NCBI GenBank assembly: GCA_037783415.1
Contig: JAZGTN010000022.1
Location: 8,282,001-8,346,000, forward strand
DNA length: 64,000 nucleotides
Direction of reading: 5' to 3'
Source of the DNA: Leptasterias polaris
Lineage: Eukaryota; Echinodermata; Asteroidea; Forcipulatida; Asteriidae
The notes beneath the pieces are model-generated. The model did not search any database. It saw only the letters and a list, made by a program, of their open reading frames with translations, and was not told where the DNA came from. Of this stretch, positions 12,269 through 26,754 are shown piece by piece (the first letter of the stretch is position 1; each line of letters opens with the position of its first letter). A program made the position numbers and the translations under genes.

Positions 12269-14991
12269 AACGTATCAGGCCTGTTAGGGAATGTTTTAAA
12301 CATCTTATACAGCCATGCATCTTTGAAACAATCACACTTGATACTAATGACAGAAACTACATGATAGTGACAATAATCAATCTCAAATGTTCACAGATTT
12401 TGGACCAGTGTTTTACAACTTTGTCTAGATAAACAAGTGGACAAATGCCAGCAATCGACAATCACTCAGCAATATGCAGTGTACATGTAATGTGCACAGA
12501 TCTGATGCCTTCAATAACAACTACTGTAATCAGAACTACTCAAGGTAGACATATTACATTTAGCATTTATAATGTATTGTATGTGCATGTATGTGGGTTT
12601 TTGGACAAAGAGACGCAAGACGTTCAAGAGCACATCTGCTGTTCTGTGCCTCACACCATCTCAAGCAAGTTGCTATAAGCTACCAGTAATAACAGGGTTC
12701 TCCTCATCATGCACATGCTAGCGTATCAGGGTGATACGCGCCATTTGCAGGCCGATATGCACGAATTGTGGCCAATACGTACAACTTGCAGCTGATAATT
12801 ATCTGCAAACTTTAGGGCTTCTATAACCAAAGATAAACATAAAAGACCAATTCAAAAAAACCTTCCGAGGACCTTGTTTCACTACGGCATGCTAAGGCCA
12901 AATTTCAAAACATTTGGTCCAAAATTACCCCCAGTTTTGAAAAATCCTGGGGAGAACTGAGGAGACTCCCAACTTCCTGATAAGGGCGGCATTGTTTAGA
13001 ACAGACTTTTCTTATATCAAGTAATAAACCACAAGGGAAACTGGCTAGGAGTAGGTACATTTTCAAATAATTTGGGATTGAGACTATTCTTATTGGCATT
13101 TTGTACATGTTGTACTATGACATCAATTTGCAATAACAAACAAATGCCATTGTCAAACTAACAATTTTTTGCTATAACCAATGGTGCGATAAAAATGCAG
13201 TCACACAAATTTACAAGGTAGGGGGGGGGGGGTATTCCGACTGGCAGGATAACCAAATGGCAGGGATAATCTCCTACTCTAATCTCAAATTAGACAATCA
13301 GCTTAAATATCTTAATGACATAATCCCTAAAATTTAATCCAAGCAGATTTTAATGTTAATCTTCTGAAAGATTGAAGGAAATTGCTAGGCATGGATTTTA
13401 TCCCAAAGCTTGCCCATTGCTTACTTATTCACGAGTCTTTGACTCATGCTAAATTTATCCCAACTTGAGAGTAAAATCCAATTATGCATAGGAAAGCCGA
13501 TTGCCTGTTCTATGAAATTAATCTCTGTGAATATAAGACTGAAATGTGTCATCACTCATCATTATTCATTACTTTTTCACACAGGCACAATTCAGTGGCT
13601 ATATTGACAACTGTTAATTATATACGCTAACAAAATGGTTAACACATTAAGCAGAGGAATTGTTTGTTTACCCAACAAAGTACTGACTGCATAATGCATA
13701 TGTACATGTATGGCTTACATTGTCTACACAATCTGACCATGATTACCTCATAGTTTTTACTTTGAGTTTGCGAATTATTTTACAAAAAATTGTTCCTGTT
13801 TATGTTTCGCTGTGTGCCCAGAAGCAGGACTTTTGGAAATACGCCCTTCTTTCAGACACGCAAAGTACTATTTTTTCCAGTTACAATAAGTCTGTCAACA
13901 ATCAAATGGCTCCCGACAAAAAATATGGCTTTACTGTTACATTTTTGGGGGCATCATACCCTTGACCAGTTCGGGATCACTCAACATCTCTTTGCGTCAA
14001 ATGGTGCCGCACTCACTCAGTGAGGTAAAATCATACTGCTGCAGTAGAAAGTCTATTTATTGCTTTTAAGATACATTACTTCAACAAATCCTTGTAGTAA
14101 TATTGGGGTTTTTTTTGAGAAAATGAAACTTGGAGGAGGGAGTTGTGACTGTAAGAATAGATATTTGGGTCAATGTTTTTAGGCGCACTTCACTTTTTCA
14201 TTTGCCTTTGATGTTGTTTTTTGTTTTTGTCGCTGGATTTTTGCACTGCTGTTGTAGACACTTGCATTACATTCACTAAAGAAAGGAAGTCCACGGCCGT
14301 GCCAAGACACTTATGATGTTTCGTGTCCTTGACTCTTGAGAGACAGTTAGTTTTATGAATGGGAGAATGGGTTTGCAATTGAGGGCACACTACCGATTCA
14401 GAATAGAATCAACCGATCCTGAACTTGTCAAACACTAGGTGACATACTTTTCTCAAAGCCTCCTCAAAAGAACTAATCTTTTTTGTCAGTGGATACTTGG
14501 TGAGTTTTATGACATGTTTAGGTAAACTGATCAACTTTTTTGTAAGATTTCAAAGAGATTGCAACAAAAAACAATGTGAATTCAAAAAGTGATCCAGAAC
14601 TGGTCAAACGATTGTAGATGGTTCTACAAATCCATTTTATAAAACTTGGGTGTTATTTATTAATTAACCGTAGTTCAATGACAATGTGAAAGCCCTTCCC
14701 TGACCCTGTTTTAGTGTTTAACTTCAGGTTAGTCAATCCATGTTTTGCTGTGATATTTCCCTATTGCTAAATCAGTAAAATGCCAAATGATTAACGAAGC
14801 ACCTGTAAAAAGTGTAAGTACTCAAAGTAGTAAAGTGACACCTCCATCCATGGTTATGACACAGCTAGCCACAGGATTCCCAAAACACAGGGTGACCAGG
14901 GTGTCAGAGGGGGCGGGGAAAGAAGAACAACCCTCAAATTTCTCTCTAAAAAAGATTCACTCATACATTGAAAATCCATGGTAAAACAAAC

Positions 14992-15086
14992 CTTCCAAGT
15001 TCTTTGCCCTTGCTGTATGCCTCTTCGAATGTTTCTACCTTCTTTGACTCATGTATCCACGTGTTGTTTATTACCGTACTCGCCAT
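14992..15086 (-). CDS. Candidate first coding exon of an unidentified gene (partial)
   Basis: An ATG at 15086 in a perfect ACCATGG context opens 31 codons plus two bases ending at a GTTTGT donor after 14992. The product begins MASTVINNTWIHESKK and ends EEAYSKGKELGR at the splice site. K-E-L-G-R at an exon end resembles the start of a protein-kinase glycine-rich loop, as in the DAPK/STK17 group, but this is a guess from five residues. The frame stays open upstream to 15326, so a longer N-terminus cannot be excluded. I could not find following exons between 1 and 14990, so intron 1 may run off the left edge. A real exon is likely; its identity is unknown. Confidence 0.45.
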
Positions 15087-17437
15087 GGTAAGTCGACTAC
15101 CTCCGTCTGGAGTACGTGTTGGATTCGCGGGCATTTCCCGCACAGATTTTCCACAAGAAATCCTTCGTCTCGCACGGTCACCTTCTTCTACTTTCCAGCT
15201 CTGCCTCAAATCAACTCCAGAAAGGGTGCTGTAGTGTTTTCTAAAGCCCGTCCGTATGTGTTTGCACTCGGCCTGGTGTAAATACACTGTCCTGTTTGGT
15301 GGGAAACGTAAACTGGACCTTTTCACCGGTACGGCAGTTTTGTTGTCAAGTCGGACTTAGCTTTCATGTCTGGGACCCCGTAACGAAGTGGTGACGTCAT
15401 AACCACCTGCTTAATGAAACTGGACATGCGCAAAAAAATAAGTTGCTACCTGTTTTACGCAGTGTTTTGGGTTTTGGAATGAGGGCGCTCTTTATGCCTT
15501 TTTGGGTACGCCGTAAACCCGTAATAGCGTTCTGTAGTTGAATCGGTTCGAAATGAGAAAATGGAAAATGTTCATGTTTTCCCGATCGTTGACGCAAACA
15601 TTGGTTTTTATTCAAGTAAGAGAAACTGTATTTACCTGTTTTATAAATAAGTGACATAATATAATCTGTGAAATAATACGAAAATGTATTGTGAAAATGT
15701 CGAAAACAAATAAAGAAGAGGCGTAAACACAAGTAGCTCTGGGATACACGTGTGAGCGGATTTAACGGTGCCATTTGCCGGGAACAGCAACAATTTCCTC
15801 CTGTGCCGATTGAGGTGTTGCATAATTTCACCCCAGTAAAGTTTTGGCTAAGTTTTGTGACGTACCTTTTTTCTTTTCTTTTTTAGTACTAAATGGTGGC
15901 TGACATGAATGATGTAGACCCACCCCCGTATACCTCCCGGCCTCCGTCACAAAATACCGACACCGCGGTCTCCATGACCCAAGTGTCTTAAGATAAAGAT
16001 AACAATAGCAACAAAACTACATGGAGATGCACAGGAACTGAGCTGTAAATTTTTATTTGCCGTTTAAAGAAAATAATACATTCAAAAACAAATATATGTA
16101 AATTAGTTACAGGCCTAGTATATTTTCTGATGCTAGATTATGTTTTTTGCTTGAAGTGCCACTCATAATTACAAATAGTGAATTATGCAATAAGTCTTAA
16201 GCTCTCCCTTGATTGTGTTTATATTTCTTTCTAAAATTCAAAAAAATAAATAATGCTGTTAATTTCTTTTAAATACTGAATTGATCACTTTGATACATGT
16301 ATTATGTTTGACAATCATTTTGACAGCAACTTTTAGGTTTGTTATAAAATAGTTTGTTATCAAATAATAAACCACAAGGTTTCAAATGTTTTGTGTGATT
16401 TGTAAAACATTAACAATTATCATTGTTCCTATTTTTTGCAATAAATACTCCTGTAAGTTCTTATTATAACTCCACGTTAATAAACAAAATAAAACAAAAC
16501 AAAAAGGAAAGATATTTCAGCCATTCATTTTTTAGATAATGAGATAGTACTACGTCATAATAACTATTCAATCAGCGTTGTCACAATCAATTCATGCTTT
16601 TAATACTTTATTTGTATATATTTCTTTACTGTACAGACAATCAGATTATAGATTTTAGAGTTTACATTTTGTTACAATATCTTATTTTCGCAGGAAGAAA
16701 AGATAAAATGTGCACTTTTAATTGTAAAGTCACTGTATACAATGGCTACAAAAATCATACTTTTTGTTATGGACGGCTGTTTTTACGGGTTAATAATGTC
16801 ATCAGGGGAAACAGCTTTTGAAAATGACCCAACCAACACATGCAAAAAAAACATTATTGACACGGCAGCCATTTTGTTTCGTAGTAGATTTAGTTCTGAG
16901 TGTGATAGAATGCAGCAATTCGAACCAACCCTAGTGAAGCTACAATATTGCGCGTCTCATGGGTCAAAATCCTAACATCATCCATTTCTCCTTATCATTT
17001 GAACATAACCAATTAACCAATAAAAAATGTTTTAAGCTAACTAACTCTGAATAAAACGCTTACACTGTGTGAAAAAAATGAAGAGCACTCTATAATTAAT
17101 GTTGTATTGCTTCGTGTTAACTGTTTCTTCAAAGACAAAAACATTTCTTGCTAAAAAAATTTCATTTCACGGTGAACCATGGAAGAAGAAAATGAGTAAA
17201 TTAGTTTGTTTTTATATACCATTATTGAAAAGAGGGTATCCCTACTAAAGTTCTTTAACACATTTTCATCTTGTACCAACTGAAGTAGGCCTACCCCCCT
17301 ATGTAATCCTCCAAAGAATTCCTGAGATTCCAAGCGCACAATGAAGACACAAGAGGGGGTACAGCATGCCTAATAATATCAAGCAATAGATGTGTTTTTG
17401 GAATGCAATACCGATCGTGGATAATTTAAATACATTT
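15087..17437. other. Intergenic; likely promoter of the minus-strand exon, then AT-rich DNA
   Basis: 15087-15400 is CpG-bearing and would be the upstream region of the exon at 15086. 15397-15831 has a 144-codon minus frame with no recognisable domain. After the PPPY ORF, 16000-17437 is very AT-rich, and I see no gene or repeat family in it. Confidence 0.5.
15893..15991 (+). CDS. Short PPPY-motif ORF behind a strong splice-acceptor-like site
   Basis: A long pyrimidine tract ending in TTTTAG (to 15886) is followed seven bases later by an ATG opening 32 codons, then TAA. The product contains DPPPYTSRPP, a PPxY motif of the kind bound by WW domains (for example NEDD4-type ligases). The composition is GC-richer than both flanks and looks codon-like. 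A stop lies directly before the ATG in the same frame, so it can only be a start exon, a tiny ORF or a pseudogene fragment. No partner exon was found. The function is unknown. Confidence 0.25.
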   Translation: MVADMNDVDPPPYTSRPPSQNTDTAVSMTQVS

Positions 17438-17576
17438 AATAATAATAATAATAATAACAAAAGCATTTGATAAAGCGCCTTTTCCAGTGGATACAAAGCG
17501 CTTACAACAAAACAAAACACATGAACAAAAAAGAAAATGACATCACACAACATAAAACAAAGTCATGGGAGAGTCA

Positions 17577-20084
17577 TCAGTTTTGAGTTTCTGAACTAGC
17601 AGTAGTGAACAGATAAGTTTTCAAGTTCTTTCTGAAGCAAATGACAGATGAAGAGTTTCTCAAATCTCGAGGAGTAGCATTCCAGAACTTTGGCGCCACT
17701 GTGGAAAACGCCATATCGCCTGCACGTTTCTTGGTGATAGGTTGATTCAACTTGATTGCAGCAGAAGATCGAGTTATGCGAGTGGGAACAAGAATATCTA
17801 AACAGTCGGAGATATAACTTGGACTCACATCGGACAGAGACTTAAACACAAGCAGAAGGACCTTAAAAATGATTCGTTGGCGTATCGGCAGCCAGTGGAG
17901 TTCTTGAAGAAGTGGAGCAGCGTGTGTGCGAGTTGGAAGAGAAAAAACAAGTCTGGCAGCCTTGTTCTGTAGGCACTGGAGTTTAGTAATATCCTTTTTA
18001 TGAAGTCCACTGTAGAGAGAGTTGCAATAATCAAGGCGAGAAGATATTAATGCTCTTACCACACTGTGACACGTGTTGTGGTCAATGAAGCGCCGTATGC
18101 GCCACAAGTTACGAATATGGAAGTTGATGCTGGAACTCAATTTTGAGACTTGATCGCTCATTCTGGCAGCGGAATCAAAATAAAAACCAAGATTCCGGAC
18201 ATATTTTGAAGGCTGTATGTGTGCATTCCCAATACGCAGTGATATGTTTTGAATTTGTTGAAGAGACAGGTGACGAGGAGAAGCTGTGATGAGAAATTCA
18301 GTCTTGTCTTCATTAAGTTTGAGTTTATTAGCTGTCATCCAAGACTGGACATCGTTGACACAGTTAGTGAGCCTGGATAAAGTGTGGTTTATGTCATTGG
18401 TGTCGTTAGGGTTGAAGTCAAGATAGATTTGTATATCATCCGCGTACATATGAAATGTCACATTGTGACGCCGTAAGATATCACCGATGGGTACTGTGTA
18501 TAAGGTAAACATCAACGGGCCGATTACAGATCCCTGAGGTAGTCCGTACAATAAATGATTAATTTCAGAGAACACACCAGATACACACACACGGTTAGTG
18601 CGATTGCCAAGGTATGATGCAACCCACTTTAATGCTGTACCAGTTATTCCAAATCTTTTCTCAAGACGTTCACAAAGGAGTGTATGGTCGACTGTGTCAA
18701 ATGCTGCTGATAAATCAAGTAACAGCAGCATAACACCTCTTTGGTTATCAACAGCTCGGAGGATGTCATCATGGACTTTAAGGAGTGCAGTTTCTGTAGA
18801 GTGATGGGATTTGTATGCAGACTGTAGAGGTTCACCTAAACCATGTTCGTTGATGTGATCGTTGACTTGGGCGGACATTACTTTTTCAATCAATTTTGAT
18901 CTAAACTGGATGTTAGACACCGGGCGGTAGTTCTTTAGAACATTCTTATCGAGTGACGGCTTCTTGAGAATAGGGGTGATGACAGCGTCCTTTAGTGAAT
19001 CCGGGAATTCACCAGTAGACAGAGAGGCGTTCACCAAGTCGGTCAGATTGGGCAGCATGATATCAATGTGTTGTTTTAAAAGCCACGTTGGGAGGGGATC
19101 AAGGGAGCAAGATTTTGATGGTGAGCGTTGAATCACTTTAGCAAGGTCATCAGATGATATTGGCTTGAAGGATTCCAGAATATGCTCAGTTTCCTTATTC
19201 CCAGCAGATGGATCAATACCAGAAGATTGTTGATCAAGGTTGTGCCGTATTTTGCTTACTTTCTCACAGAAAAATTCCGAAAATTCATTAGCGAGATCAG
19301 CAGGTGAATCATGAACAGGCAGTGGACGATCTTTGTTATTAAGAAGAATATTGACAGTCTTAAAAGCATCCTTGATTGTACAGTCTGAGAGTTCATCTGT
19401 ATAGAACTTGGTTTTGGCTTTGATTACAAAATCTTTTACTTTTTGTTTTGCCACTTTGAAATGATGAAGGTTTTCGTCAGTTTTGATTTTATGGAGTTTC
19501 CTCTCACAGCGGCGGCGCTCACGACGTGCAGAATCGATGTCGGAGTTATACCATTTAGGTCGTCGGTGTGGTTTGAAGGTTTTTATTTGAAGTGGGGCGT
19601 AGGCATCAAGGGAATCACGGACAGCAGAATCAAATTTGGCGATAATGTTATTGACATTTACATTCACATTGTGTTGACAGCTCGTATGCTCAATAGATAA
19701 GAATCTGTCTTGTAGATCCGTAGCAAAAGTGTCGTGGTCCATATTACGATACTTCCTGAAAGTTACTGTTTTCTTAGCCATATTCGGTTTAGGCAAGTTC
19801 AGGGTACAGCACACAACAAAATGATCAGATTCATGATTTCTATGAATGGATAAATTTGAAATAACATTGTCGTCAGTTCTGGTGATAACTGGATCCAATA
19901 TATGTCCGAGATTGTGGGTAGGTTCAGAAACATGTTGCATTAAACCGACAGCATCAAGTGTTGAAATAACATGAGCGACATCAGGTTTGCAGGGTCTATC
20001 AAAGTGGACATTAAGGTCTCCAAGCAAAATAAGATGACCTGGTAACAGATTAACAGCATCAATAAAGTCATCAAATTCTGACAA
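17577..20084 (-). pseudogene. LINE ORF, C-terminal part: endonuclease end, reverse transcriptase, C-terminal domain
   Basis: 835 codons from the first Met after the frameshift. GDLN at about residue 22-25 and SDHFVV near residue 86 complete the endonuclease. The RT domain shows AFDTVDH near residue 461, GLPQGSVIGPLMF and YADDIQIYL near residue 545, so the two catalytic aspartates are intact. The tail WLPIRQRIIFKVLLLVFKSL and FWNATPRDLRNSSS is the conserved end of CR1/L2/Rex-type polyproteins. Apart from the upstream frameshift no stop interrupts it, so the copy is young or was recently active. Confidence 0.85.
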
Positions 20085-20181
20085 GAAACCTGATACAGTA
20101 AATCCATTCCACGATGATGGCGGAGGTCTATATATTATAACTAGTTGGAGTGTGCGAGATGTATTTGAGATGAGGGCATAA

Positions 20182-20973
20182 TTATTCGAACATAGTAAAT
20201 GCAGGCAAATAATGTGTAACTAACTTCAGTTTAAGTTCAGTCTTAGATAAAACTCCTATGCCTCCATGGTGATCAGTCTCCGACGCACGCGGTACGTTTA
20301 TAAATGTGTACCCTGGTGGTGTAAGTTCTCCAATGGCGACAGAATCATCGGGAGAGAGCCAAGTCTCTGTGAGACACATGACATCAATGTCATTCTCAAG
20401 AACATAATCAAGGCAATAATGAGTCTTGTTTTTAACAGAGTGTGCATTCCAGTGTCTAACATGAATTTGGTGAACGGATTTTGGCAGTGCAACCAGTGCT
20501 GCATTAGTAGTAATATGTTCAGTGATGATAGAAGGAGCATTAACATTGAAGTGGTGCCTTTGTTTCATAGCACGCATCCCCCTATGAGTACGACGAGGCT
20601 GTATTCCCAGAAAATTGATGTAATTTTGTAGAGTGGGAGAAATTGAAGTGCTGGGCGAGTTGAGAAGAAGAAGCTGATTTCGACTGTAGCAAGTTGCTTT
20701 TGGGTTAATATGCTGGTTTCTTTCAATGGTTTCATCTGGGCCTGGGTTAGGATTTATGTCACCACAGACCAATATATCAATCTGAAAAGTTGCAGTACTG
20801 TTGGCAAAATAACAGAGTGGAGATTTAAGGTATTTCAAATGTTGTAATAGTTGCAGTTTATAGGCAGCCAGGGGTTGAACATGGTATACATTTTCAATAG
20901 GCATACATGTACAACAAGCATAGTGTATTCCAAACAGGAAATAGACCCAGAAGAGTGCTATTGTCAGTGCCAT
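20182..20973 (-). pseudogene. LINE ORF, N-terminal part: leader, 2A-like motif and endonuclease start
   Basis: 263 codons from a Met at 20973. The first about 22 residues are hydrophobic and signal-like (MALTIALFWVYFLFGIHYAC). ILVCGDINPNPGP at about residues 66-78 matches the 2A-like consensus except that Asn stands where Glu is usual. After a linker, the apurinic endonuclease domain begins (VRHWNAHSVKNK, then CLTETWL and GGIGVLSK). The frame stops at 20182-20184, while the adjacent frame continues the same protein without loss, so the break is a one-base frameshift in a single ancestral ORF. Confidence 0.8.
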
Positions 20974-21140
20974 TGTTTGCTAGACATGTGTTGATCCAGC
21001 CAAAGGAAGTAGCATTGTTCTCCTTCAAGTGTCAGGATGACTCATCAGTGGTTAAGGTGATAATGGTGACTGCATGCAATATCCTCAAGATGACTCATCA
21101 GTGGTAGAGGTGATAATGGTGGCTGCATGCAATCCTGTGT

Positions 21141-22495
21141 TAGAAACTCATATAGTTCACATCCAGAATTTAAAAACATGATCACTATCCTAAATACTGC
21201 TAGATAAATGTCACAAAGTAATCATCAGATTCCAGAAGGAAAGACCTATCCAGCTGTATACAAATGAAGCTGCAAACTGATGAAAAAGTCCACAAAGATA
21301 GAGTTTAAAACAGAGACAAGTGGAGAGGCGACCTACTCATGCAGTCACAAAAATTCCACTCATCGATACCTCACACTGCAAAGACTAGAGTGTTAAAATT
21401 GACACCATTGGTGTTGTCACAAAAAGAATCAACATTCAACAGGGTGTTGAAATAACACTTATTTTAACACTCTATGGTGTTAATTTTGAATCTCTCTTGT
21501 GTATCATGTGACAACACCAATGGTGTCCATTTTAACAGGGCAGATCACCAAGTGCATTTTTTTCATTTTTTCCGGGATTGTCAGTCGTTACACTTCACTG
21601 ATCGAATCCGCTGTTTCAAAATCCGCAACGTTTCAGTGCTCTGTGTACGTTCCAACTTCCTTCCTACGATTTGAACGGAATTTCTTGGTAATTAAATAAG
21701 ATTTATATTGTCAATACATAGGAATACCAATTTTGTTATAATGAAGGGTGCAATTAGTATTTAAAACAAACCCAAAACAACAACTGCTGGTAAATTAAAG
21801 CGTATACGCTGACCTTTGACCGCTTTCTTTTTTCAATCATTTCTCGTTAATTACGTGAATTTGTTTTATTTACAATATATAAAAACATCTAGAAATAATA
21901 ATTGTCTATGATTCTACATTACTAAATTACGTAAACATCACCCCCGTGCTCAGGAGTGTGTAGTGTTTGTTGTTTATGCTTCGATTCAATTATTTTGATG
22001 GGAATCCAAAATGCATACACCTAGAAGTTGTGATTAGCAAAACGCAATGACTGAAATACCTTTTTGTAATTATTGGCGTTTTCGAACCATGCCCTTTTAT
22101 TAGCTTCGGCATCGCCACTGGGTCGTTTGTCTTTTGATAAAGCTCAATGGCGAATTTGAATACATTTTTATTTCAAAATCGCTGACCACCTTTTAGGGCC
22201 TACCTAACTCATGCAGCGAATTACTTTTAGAACTTGTGTGAGGGGGGTGGCAACGTGCCAATCATACTCATAGTCATAATACAAGAAAATGTTGAAATAG
22301 CTAGCTTGGTAGAACGTGGTTTGGGAGAGAACACAGCTACCTTTTCCAGAGATGGGGGAAATGCCCTCCGTAGCTAGCTAGCTGAAGCCGTTGTTTTGAA
22401 AAGGCCCTTCTAGTTCAGAATCCGTGCAGCGTTCAGAAGAGTGCGCCCTCTAGTGTTTCCCTGGCAAGTTCCCGCAAGATCTCGTATTAGACGTT
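21141..22495. other. RPS6 upstream region
   Basis: Contains the 147-bp MITE at 21391-21537 and otherwise unremarkable AT-rich DNA. GC content rises from about 22200 toward the RPS6 start. No other gene was seen. Confidence 0.5.
21391..21537. mobile_element. 147-bp MITE with 30-bp terminal inverted repeats
   Basis: GACACCATTGGTGTTGTCAC and GTGACAACACCAATGGTGTC form the core of 30-base terminal repeats, each flanked by a TTTTAACA-type end. The interior repeats the word TAACAC in both orientations. No target duplication was evident. It lies between the LINE and RPS6. Confidence 0.7.
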
Positions 22496-22533
22496 CTTTT
22501 ACGTGGTGTCGCTGGCAAAAGCAACCGGCAGCC
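22496..22533 (+). promoter_or_regulatory. RPS6 transcription start/5'UTR with candidate 5'-TOP tract
   Basis: A short pyrimidine run (CTTTT) begins at 22496, 38 bases before the RPS6 ATG. Ribosomal protein mRNAs normally begin with a C followed by pyrimidines (5'-TOP) and have very short 5'UTRs, so this is the likeliest transcript start. It is inferred from position and composition only. No TATA box is evident nearby. Confidence 0.4.
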
Positions 22534-26645
<4,112 letters not shown>

Positions 26646-26748
26646 ACACTAACAAATGGCTGGGTTGGTTAACGCAGGAGTTGTCGAGTTTAAAAAAACT
26701 CATGTTAAATTTTGAGTATTTTAGATTGAAAGAGAAGTTCACACACGT

Positions 26749-26754
26749 AATAAA
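26749..26754 (+). promoter_or_regulatory. RPS6 polyadenylation signal AATAAA
   Basis: A canonical AATAAA lies 104 bases after the RPS6 stop codon. That distance suits the short 3'UTR usual for ribosomal protein mRNAs. A second AATAAA near 27425 is a weaker alternative. Confidence 0.7.

Larger units (their letters stand above)
1..14991. other. No supported gene; repeat-rich DNA, possibly an intron of the 15 kb exon's gene
   Basis: Apart from the elements listed, reading frames here are short, lack homologous-looking motifs and lack paired splice sites I could defend. If the exon at 14992-15086 is real, all of this could be its first intron. Two GC-richer segments (2029-2394 and about 10360-10620) are unexplained. 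Confidence 0.5.
17438..21140 (-). mobile_element. CR1/L2-like non-LTR retrotransposon (LINE), nearly intact
   Basis: Minus-strand element with, in order: a 5' region containing a tandem duplication (about 21036-21134); an ORF start at 20973; a 2A-like motif; AP-endonuclease motifs; reverse transcriptase; a C-terminal domain; and a 3' (TTA)n tail at 17438-17456. Endonuclease signatures (CLTETWL, LLGDLNVHFD, SDH) and the RT catalytic YADD are present. The coding frame is broken once, near 20185, by what looks like a single-base change. The (TTA)n tail and the absence of poly(A) fit the CR1/L2 superfamily. The 5' boundary is approximate and no target-site duplication was identified. Confidence 0.88.

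Noticed and set aside
15397..15831. 144-codon minus-strand frame upstream of the 15 kb exon
   Set aside because: No recognisable motif, cysteine- and leucine-rich in a way typical of random translation, and no splice or promoter evidence.
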